Positions 6,276 to 10,406 of a stretch of 10,406 bases of DNA are shown here, in pieces. The notes beneath the pieces are model-generated. The model saw only the letters and a list, made by a program, of their open reading frames with translations. It did not search any database and was not told where the DNA came from. Every line of letters begins with the position of its first letter. Within the stretch, counting starts at the first letter, position 1. The translations under genes were made by a program, and so were the position numbers. This DNA is from an uncultured Collinsella sp. (GTDB lineage Bacteria > Actinomycetota > Coriobacteriia > Coriobacteriales > Coriobacteriaceae), in the NCBI GenBank assembly GCA_900544875.1, contig UQWS01000037.1:1-10406 (forward strand). Reading direction: 5' to 3'.

Positions 6276-7073
6276 TTAGAGCCCCAAGATGCCACGGACA
6301 GCCCGGGCAGCCGCTGCCGGGCGATCGCGCAGACCGTTATGCGCGCCCGGGATCGTCACGAGAGGGCAATCGAGATATTCGGCAGCCGCTCGCGTGCCAG
6401 CCTCGCGGGGCGTGCCAATCGAGAGCTCGCCCAGGAGCACGGCGGCCACCGTTTTTGACGCGCGAACGCTATCCCAATCGGGAACGCAGGTCATAGTAAT
6501 CCCGTATTCGTTTGCCATGAAACTGCGGCCGTTGCGCAGGGCATGCTTGGCTTCTGCCTCGGTCGTTCCAGGAGCCTCGGGGTCCAAGTCGCCGAGGGCT
6601 CCCAAGAAAAGCCGGAGCGCCCTTGAAACCTTTCCAGCCGCAATCATATCGAGCAAAACCGGAGCTGCGCCCATGCCGACGCCTTCGGCCGACACAGCCG
6701 GCTCATGCAGAATCGCACGGGCGACGAGATGGGGTTCAGTGCGAAGAAGCTCCAGCGCCACCAACGTACCGGCGCTGTGCGCAAGCACATTTGTCGGAGC
6801 GCCAACGTGTTCGATCACGGCCTGCAGGTCGGCGGCCTGAGCGGCAAGATCATAGCTGCCGTCTGCCGCTTCGCTGCTGCCACCACAGCCGCGGCGGTCG
6901 TAGGCAATTACGCGGTAGTTGCGGCTGAGCTCACAAGCGATGCCGTCGAAAAATGTGCCGTCAACACAAGCGCCGTGCACGCACACCAAGGCAGGAGTAT
7001 CAGGCGACACATCAGGGCCGGCATATTCGCGACAGGCAATCGTGGTGCCCGCATTCTCGACCGTAAAATCCAT
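6276..7073 (-). CDS. Alpha/beta-hydrolase fold protein
   Basis: A 265-residue cytoplasmic hydrolase with no signal peptide. The oxyanion-hole region is VCVHGACVDGTFF (30-42), the nucleophile elbow is AHSAG with S100 (Ala replaces the first Gly of G-x-S-x-G), and the catalytic His is H245 in PGAHNGLRDRP. The acid is less certain: E124 (LHEP) or E216 (LLGELS) are candidates. YDRRGCGGS (58-66) is the usual turn after strand 4. This is the general esterase/haloperoxidase/MhpC-like group, where substrate cannot be deduced by eye. The ATG at 7073 has GGGGG six bases upstream. It is divergent from the radical SAM gene and 211 bases from the HD-GYP gene, so it is probably a single-gene transcript. 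No link to its neighbours is evident. Confidence 0.87.
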   Translation of the reverse strand: MDFTVENAGTTIACREYAGPDVSPDTPALVCVHGACVDGTFFDGIACELSRNYRVIAYDRRGCGGSSEAADGSYDLAAQAADLQAVIEHVGAPTNVLAHSAGTLVALELLRTEPHLVARAILHEPAVSAEGVGMGAAPVLLDMIAAGKVSRALRLFLGALGDLDPEAPGTTEAEAKHALRNGRSFMANEYGITMTCVPDWDSVRASKTVAAVLLGELSIGTPREAGTRAAAEYLDCPLVTIPGAHNGLRDRPAAAARAVRGILGL

Positions 7074-7298
7074 GTTGTGCCCCCATCATCAATGCCCATC
7101 CAATTGCACGTCAGTACGGCTGAATGGTCCCGCATTGCCTTACGACTTGTTAACAGATTAACTGTACCCGACCCGAGGCTTTTCATGGCACGGCATCATG
7201 AGCGACGTGAAAAAACGAAACTTGTAAAGCAAGAGCCCGCACCTCGCTTTGGAGCCGATGCTATGCTTAGGCGCAATAGTCTTGAGGAGCATATGCCT

Positions 7299-8075
7299 AT
7301 GTCTACATTTTTGAATGCCAGCCCCATCTTTGGACCCGTTCGCAGCCGTCGCCTTGGTCTCTCGCTCGGCGTCAACATGATGCCGGCCAGCGGCAAAATC
7401 TGCACGTTCGACTGCATTTACTGCGAAAACGGCCTCAACGCCGAGCGCCCCTGCCACGAGCCGTATAACACGGCTGCCGTGGTGCTCGATGCACTCGAGG
7501 CAAAGCTGCGCGAGATGGCAGCCGAGGGCGAGCTCCCCGATGTGATCACCTTCGCAGGCAACGGCGAGCCCACCGCCGCACCGGAGTTTCCGCAGGCCAT
7601 CGCCGGCGCCGTCGCGCTGCGCGACGAGCTTGCCCCAAACTCCAAGATCGCCGTGCTCTCCAACGGCACACGCGCCGACCGTCCCCAGGTACACGATGCG
7701 CTCATGATGGTCGACGACAACATTCTTAAGCTCGATACCGTCGACCCGGCGTTTATCCAGCTGCTCGACCAGCCTGTTGGCCCCTACGACGTCGAGCACC
7801 AGATTGAGACGTTCGAAAGCTTTGACGGTCACGTTATTATCCAGACGATCTTTTTGACCGGTGAGTATCAGGGCAAGCCCATCGACAACACCGGCGAGGA
7901 GTACGTTGCCCCCTGGCTCGTGGCGCTTGAGCGCATTCGCCCGCAAGAAGCGACCATCTACACGGTGGCGCGCGAGACACCGGTCGCCGGCCTTGCTAAA
8001 GCGGCGCCCGAGGTGCTCGACGCCATTGCCGCGCGCGTCCAAGCCCTCGGCATTCCCTGCCAGGTGAGCTACTAG
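7299..8075 (+). CDS. Radical SAM protein, COG0731-like
   Basis: A 258-residue radical S-adenosylmethionine enzyme. The iron-sulphur cluster motif is CTFDCIYC (C35, C39, C42), preceded by FGPVRSRRLGLSLGVN (11-26), the arrangement seen in the COG0731 group of Fe-S oxidoreductases that includes relatives of the wyosine-forming TYW1. GNGEPT (87-92) is the SAM amino-group contact and VLSNGT (119-124) lies on a later barrel strand. I chose the ATG at 7299, nine bases after AGGAG (7285-7289); an ATG at 7293 would add two residues but is only three bases from it. The open frame continues far upstream, but there it is only the antisense of the hydrolase. The reaction is unknown; in bacteria these proteins are widespread and mostly uncharacterised. 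Confidence 0.88.
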   Translation: MSTFLNASPIFGPVRSRRLGLSLGVNMMPASGKICTFDCIYCENGLNAERPCHEPYNTAAVVLDALEAKLREMAAEGELPDVITFAGNGEPTAAPEFPQAIAGAVALRDELAPNSKIAVLSNGTRADRPQVHDALMMVDDNILKLDTVDPAFIQLLDQPVGPYDVEHQIETFESFDGHVIIQTIFLTGEYQGKPIDNTGEEYVAPWLVALERIRPQEATIYTVARETPVAGLAKAAPEVLDAIAARVQALGIPCQVSY

Positions 8076-8116
8076 CAAAACCACGCAGCAGCTAGTGCCC
8101 GCCATCCCGCTCCATC

Positions 8117-8183
8117 AGTTGCGGTGATATAGTTCCTATTTGTGCTGTTAAACCGCTTAAATCGGAACTATATCACCGCAACT
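8117..8183 (+). repeat. Perfect 20-bp inverted repeat (intergenic element B), possible terminator
   Basis: AGTTGCGGTGATATAGTTCC (8117-8136) is the exact reverse complement of 8164-8183, around a 27-base loop whose ends ATTT/AAAT can also pair. The right arm runs into TTTTA, so it may end the radical SAM transcript 40 bases after that gene stops. The stem is longer and more AT-rich than a normal terminator, and the arm plus the first loop bases share 14 of 22 positions with the element at 3716-3779, which suggests a dispersed repeat family. Confidence 0.75.
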
Positions 8184-8204
8184 TTTATGGACGCGTGGGT
8201 GGGC

Positions 8205-8210
8205 TATACT
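8205..8210 (+). promoter_or_regulatory. Probable -10 box of the methionine aminopeptidase gene
   Basis: TATACT (five of six to consensus) lies 26 bases before the ATG at 8236, leaving a short leader that carries the ribosome binding site AAGGAAG. The -35 position falls at the edge of the inverted repeat ending at 8183 and has no good match, so the box is only a candidate. Confidence 0.4.
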
Positions 8211-8235
8211 AGCTGCGGATGAAAGGAAGTTAGCC

Positions 8236-9123
8236 ATGTATGACAAAGGACCCGTGCCTGGCCGCAACGACGCTTGCTGGTGCGGCAGCGGCAAAAAATA
8301 TAAGAAATGCCATAGCGCCTTTGATGAGCGCCTCGAGCGCCTGTGGGAAGAGGGCTGGGAGGTTCTGCCCCGCACGCTCTACAAGACGCCCGCCGATATC
8401 GAGGGCATCAAGCGCTCGGCCGCCATCAACGTGGGCGTGCTCGATTACGTGGGCGAGCACATCGCCGCTGGCATGACCACCAACCAGATCGACCAGATGA
8501 TCTACGACTACACCGTCGAGCACGGTGGCACGCCGGCCGATCTCAACTACGAGGGCTATCCCAAGAGCGTGTGTACCTCGATCAACGACGTCGTCTGCCA
8601 CGGCATCCCCTGCGATACGGACGTGCTGCACGAGGGCGACATCATCAACGTGGACTGCTCCACGATTTTGGACGGCTACTTTAGTGATTCGAGCCGCATG
8701 TTCTGCATCGGCGAGGTCTCTGCCGAGCGCCAGCGCCTGGTCGACGTCACCCGCGCCAGCGTGGAGGCGGGTCTGGCAGCCGTCAAGCCATGGCTGCCGT
8801 TGTCCGTTATGGCCGAGGCCGTGCAAAAGACGGTCGAGGACGCCGGCTTTAGCGTGGTGCGCGAGTACGGCGGACACGGCATTGGCAAGGAGTTCCACGA
8901 GGACCCGTTTGTGGGCTTTACCACCGAGGCACCCGATGTGGACACTATCATGGCCCCGGGCATGGTCTTTACCATCGAGCCCATGGTCAACGCCGGAGCG
9001 CCCGACATCAAGATCAGCAAGGGTGACGGTTGGTGCGTGCGCACCAAGGACGGCAGCGATTCGGCCCAGTGCGAGGTACAGCTCGTGGTGACCGAGGACG
9101 GCTACGAGCTGCTGAGTTGGTAG
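8236..9123 (+). CDS. map: Methionine aminopeptidase type I with N-terminal SEC-C zinc motif
   Basis: A 295-residue enzyme that removes the initiator methionine from nascent proteins. The N-terminal SEC-C motif is GRNDACWCGSGKKYKKCH (9-26), with zinc ligands C14, C16, C25 and H26; such extensions are thought to aid ribosome or protein binding. A linker to about residue 50 is followed by the pita-bread catalytic domain. Its metal ligands are all present: D140 (NVDCS), D151 (SDSSRMF), H214 (GGHGIG), E248 (FTIEP) and E280 (AQCE); H122 and H221 match the substrate-contacting histidines of the Escherichia coli enzyme. The last motif reads EVQLVV where EHTV is common. AAGGAAG precedes the ATG at 8236. 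It has its own terminator and is not near ribosomal protein genes or adk, so it may be a second, stand-alone copy. Confidence 0.96.
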   Translation: MYDKGPVPGRNDACWCGSGKKYKKCHSAFDERLERLWEEGWEVLPRTLYKTPADIEGIKRSAAINVGVLDYVGEHIAAGMTTNQIDQMIYDYTVEHGGTPADLNYEGYPKSVCTSINDVVCHGIPCDTDVLHEGDIINVDCSTILDGYFSDSSRMFCIGEVSAERQRLVDVTRASVEAGLAAVKPWLPLSVMAEAVQKTVEDAGFSVVREYGGHGIGKEFHEDPFVGFTTEAPDVDTIMAPGMVFTIEPMVNAGAPDIKISKGDGWCVRTKDGSDSAQCEVQLVVTEDGYELLSW

Positions 9124-9132
9124 CTGTAGATG

Positions 9133-9178
9133 CGCCGGATGCTGACGGGCACGCTCGTCTTGCATCCGGCGTTTTTTT
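9133..9178 (+). terminator. Intrinsic terminator of the methionine aminopeptidase gene
   Basis: CGCCGGATGC (9133-9142) pairs perfectly with GCATCCGGCG (9162-9171), and seven T residues follow directly (9172-9178). It begins ten bases after the stop codon. The 19-base loop is long but the stem and T-run are textbook. Confidence 0.9.
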
Positions 9179-9197
9179 GAGCGTTTTGCCTGATAAA

Positions 9198-9232
9198 ACC
9201 TGCCAAAATAAACCTGTCCCTTTTTGGCAGGT
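9198..9232. repeat. REP-like inverted repeat with CCTGTCCC core
   Basis: ACCTGCCAAAA (9198-9208) is the exact reverse complement of TTTTGGCAGGT (9222-9232), with a 13-base loop containing AACCTGTCCC. The GGGACAGG/CCTGTCCC core next to A/T runs is a motif I recall from dispersed repeats in many bacteria, some of them linked to REP-associated tyrosine transposases; this is recollection, not a search. It ends six bases before the ribosome binding site of the dehydrogenase, so it would sit in that gene's leader if transcription starts upstream. Confidence 0.55.
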
Positions 9233-9251
9233 CGAGCGGAGAGGACTGCTT

Positions 9252-10187
9252 GTGAACATCCTGGTTTTGCTGCCCGTCAATGACCGCCATCGCGCAATTC
9301 TTGAGTCGAGTGCTCCGGGCGAGGACTTTATCTATACGAGCGCCGACGCCATCACACGTGAGCAGGTCGCCAACGCCGACGTGATCTTGGGCAACATAGA
9401 CCCTGCCCTGCTTACCGCGTGCGAGCACCTCCAGCTGCTGCAACTGCAGACCGCGGGCTATGACGATTACTTGACCGCTGGCACCGTGCCAGCCGACGCT
9501 AAGCTCTCCTGCTCGGTAGGCGCCTACGGCCAGGCCGTGAGCGAGCACATGTTTGCCATGGTCCTTTCCATGATGAAGCGCCTGCCCGGCTATCACGACT
9601 TGCAGCGCGAGCATCGCTGGGAGGATTTGGGGCCGGTTACCTCGCTCAAAAACGCCAACGTGCTGGTGCTGGGCGCGGGCGATATCGGCGGCCACTTTGC
9701 CACGCTCTGCCGCAACATGGGCGCACACGTCCGCGGCATCAAGCGCCATCCGCTCGTCTACCCCATTGTGTTTGAGGATATGGATGGCATGGACGCCCTG
9801 CCCGATCGCCTGGCCGAGGCCGACATCGTCGCATCCTTTATGCCCAGCACGCCCAAGACCCGCGGCATTGCAAATGCCGAGTTCTTTGCCGCGATGAAGC
9901 CGGGTGCCTTCTTTGCCAACGGCGGCCGCGGCGATCTTGTGGTCACCGACGACTTGGTAACCGCCCTGGAGTCGGGTCATCTCGCCGGCGCCGCGGTCGA
10001 CGTCACCGACCCCGAGCCGCTGCCCGCCACGAGCCCGCTGTGGGATGCACCCAACATGCTCATCACGCCGCACGTCTCCGGCTGGTTCCACCTAGCCGCC
10101 ACGCTCAATAACGTGGTCGACATCGCCGCGGAGAATCTGCGTCACCTGCAGGCAGGCGAGACGCTTCGCTGCTGGATCGAACATTAG
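9252..10187 (+). CDS. D-isomer-specific 2-hydroxyacid dehydrogenase
   Basis: A 311-residue NAD(P)-dependent oxidoreductase that interconverts 2-hydroxyacids and 2-ketoacids. The catalytic triad is visible: R226 (NGGRGDLV), E255 (DPEPLP) and H274 (ITPHVSG). The Rossmann fold starts at VLVLGAGDIGGHFA (137-150). The strand that follows ends GIKRHP (162-167), with Lys-Arg where NAD-preferring members carry an acidic residue, so NADP(H) is the likelier cofactor. The start is a GTG at 9252, seven bases after GGAGAGG (9238-9244); the longer open frame runs back through the terminator and the aminopeptidase gene and is rejected. The exact substrate (glyoxylate, hydroxypyruvate, lactate or other) cannot be told. 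It is preceded by a strong terminator, so it needs its own promoter, which I could not place. Confidence 0.92.
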   Translation: MNILVLLPVNDRHRAILESSAPGEDFIYTSADAITREQVANADVILGNIDPALLTACEHLQLLQLQTAGYDDYLTAGTVPADAKLSCSVGAYGQAVSEHMFAMVLSMMKRLPGYHDLQREHRWEDLGPVTSLKNANVLVLGAGDIGGHFATLCRNMGAHVRGIKRHPLVYPIVFEDMDGMDALPDRLAEADIVASFMPSTPKTRGIANAEFFAAMKPGAFFANGGRGDLVVTDDLVTALESGHLAGAAVDVTDPEPLPATSPLWDAPNMLITPHVSGWFHLAATLNNVVDIAAENLRHLQAGETLRCWIEH

Positions 10188-10190
10188 GTT

Positions 10191-10218
10191 GTTCCGGCGT
10201 TTTGCCAAACGCCGGAAC
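10191..10218 (+). terminator. Hairpin directly after the dehydrogenase gene
   Basis: GTTCCGGCGTTT (10191-10202) and AAACGCCGGAAC (10207-10218) form a perfect 12-bp stem with a four-base loop, three bases after the stop codon. CCCCTC follows instead of a T-run, so it may act as a weak or factor-assisted terminator or protect the 3' end of the message. Confidence 0.6.
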
Positions 10219-10231
10219 CCCTCGACGCTGC

Positions 10232-10330
10232 GAGCCCGCCGTTTGACCAATCTGCCGTTCAATTTCAAAGGCGCGACCAGAAGGTCAGCGCCTTTTCATT
10301 TCACGGCACCTTGGCTCAAACGGCGGGCTC
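10232..10330. repeat. Nested 99-base palindrome folding into one long hairpin
   Basis: GAGCCCGCCGTTTGA (10232-10246) is the exact complement of 10316-10330. Inside it CCAA pairs with TTGG after a one-base bulge, TGCCGT (10253-10258) with ACGGCA (10303-10308), AAAGGCGC (10267-10274) with GCGCCTTT (10288-10295), and GACC with GGTC around an AGAA loop. The unpaired stretches TCAATTTC and TCATTTC face each other. About 37 base pairs stack into one rod. The innermost hairpin with its flanking A and T residues could terminate in either direction, but the whole is far larger than a terminator. Confidence 0.7.
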
Positions 10331-10368
10331 TCGCTCATATGACCCAATCCGCTGTCAAGAGCCACAAT

Positions 10369-10404
10369 GGCCCCGCCGACCGCTTGCAATCGGTCGGCGG
10401 GGCC
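10369..10404. terminator. Strong GC-rich hairpin at the right edge
   Basis: GGCCCCGCCGACCG (10369-10382) and CGGTCGGCGGGGCC (10391-10404) form a perfect 14-bp stem with an eight-base loop. The sequence beyond the window is needed to see whether a T-run follows on the plus strand. None is present on the minus-strand side. It may terminate a transcript arriving from either direction. Confidence 0.5.
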
Positions 10405-10406
10405 TG

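Noticed and set aside
7149..7162. GTTAA/TTAAC inverted repeat in the divergent promoter region
   Set aside because: Five-base arms in an AT-rich stretch are too short to support an operator, and no clear promoter could be aligned with it.
6705..7298. Upstream extension of the radical SAM frame
   Set aside because: The first 200 residues are antisense to the hydrolase and the divergent promoter region; the proper start has AGGAG nine bases before the ATG at 7299.
7158..9165. Long minus-strand frames opposite the radical SAM and aminopeptidase genes (7158-8105 and 8230-9165)
   Set aside because: Both lie antisense to genes with intact motifs, are rich in His/Gly/Val as expected for shadow frames, and cross the intergenic regions without regard for the hairpins there.
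9102..10091. 329-residue open frame on the minus strand, opposite the dehydrogenase
   Set aside because: It is a mirror of a gene with clear catalytic motifs, made possible by GC-rich third positions. The translation shows no recognisable domain and no ribosome binding site was evident.
1..10406. CRISPR arrays, tRNA or rRNA genes, insertion sequences and phage integration genes
   Set aside because: No evenly spaced repeats, cloverleaf-type sequences, rRNA signatures, transposase or integrase motifs were seen on either strand.

Overview
The window looks like chromosome from a high-GC Gram-positive gut actinobacterium, most likely a Coriobacteriia member close to Collinsella. This is inferred from protein style (a methionine aminopeptidase with an N-terminal SEC-C zinc motif, a multidomain HD-GYP protein paired with an HPt protein, a DUF2975/HTH pair), the GC-rich codon use and the purine-rich ribosome binding sites. 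No database was consulted.

Layout. All genes from 1 to 7073 read on the minus strand and all from 7299 to 10187 on the plus strand, so the gap at 7074-7298 is a divergent promoter region. Taking the minus-strand genes in transcription order: an alpha/beta hydrolase (7073-6276); a c-di-GMP-type signalling protein with a degenerate GGDEF, a receiver and an intact HD-GYP domain (6064-4184), followed 23 bases later by an HPt phosphotransfer protein (4160-3804); a DUF2975 membrane protein and an XRE/HTH_26 regulator (3573-2675), closed by a clear terminator; then a three-gene ABC exporter operon (ATPase plus two six-helix permeases, 2530-146) with overlapping genes and its own promoter. The extreme left edge may hold the first 13 codons of a LacI-type regulator. 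On the plus strand are a COG0731-like radical SAM protein, SEC-C methionine aminopeptidase and a D-2-hydroxyacid dehydrogenase.

How the genes may work together. The HTH/DUF2975 pair and the ABC exporter appear to form one cassette. The promoter regions of both transcription units carry the same 16-base motif inside 34-base sites with matching outer arms, so the small HTH protein may control itself and the exporter. The ATPase has the FSLGM signature typical of the BcrA/LanF bacitracin and lantibiotic resistance type, which suggests defence against a membrane-active compound. The HD-GYP protein and HPt look like the output end of a phosphorelay whose kinase is elsewhere.

The intergenic regions are rich in long perfect inverted repeats: an 18-bp stem at 3716-3779, a 20-bp stem at 8117-8183 that resembles it, an 11-bp stem around a CCTGTCCC core at 9198-9232, and an elaborate nested palindrome of about 99 bases at 10232-10330. 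The exporter block is visibly less GC-rich (about 48-52% in lines counted by hand) than the aminopeptidase (70% in one line counted), which hints at a different origin.
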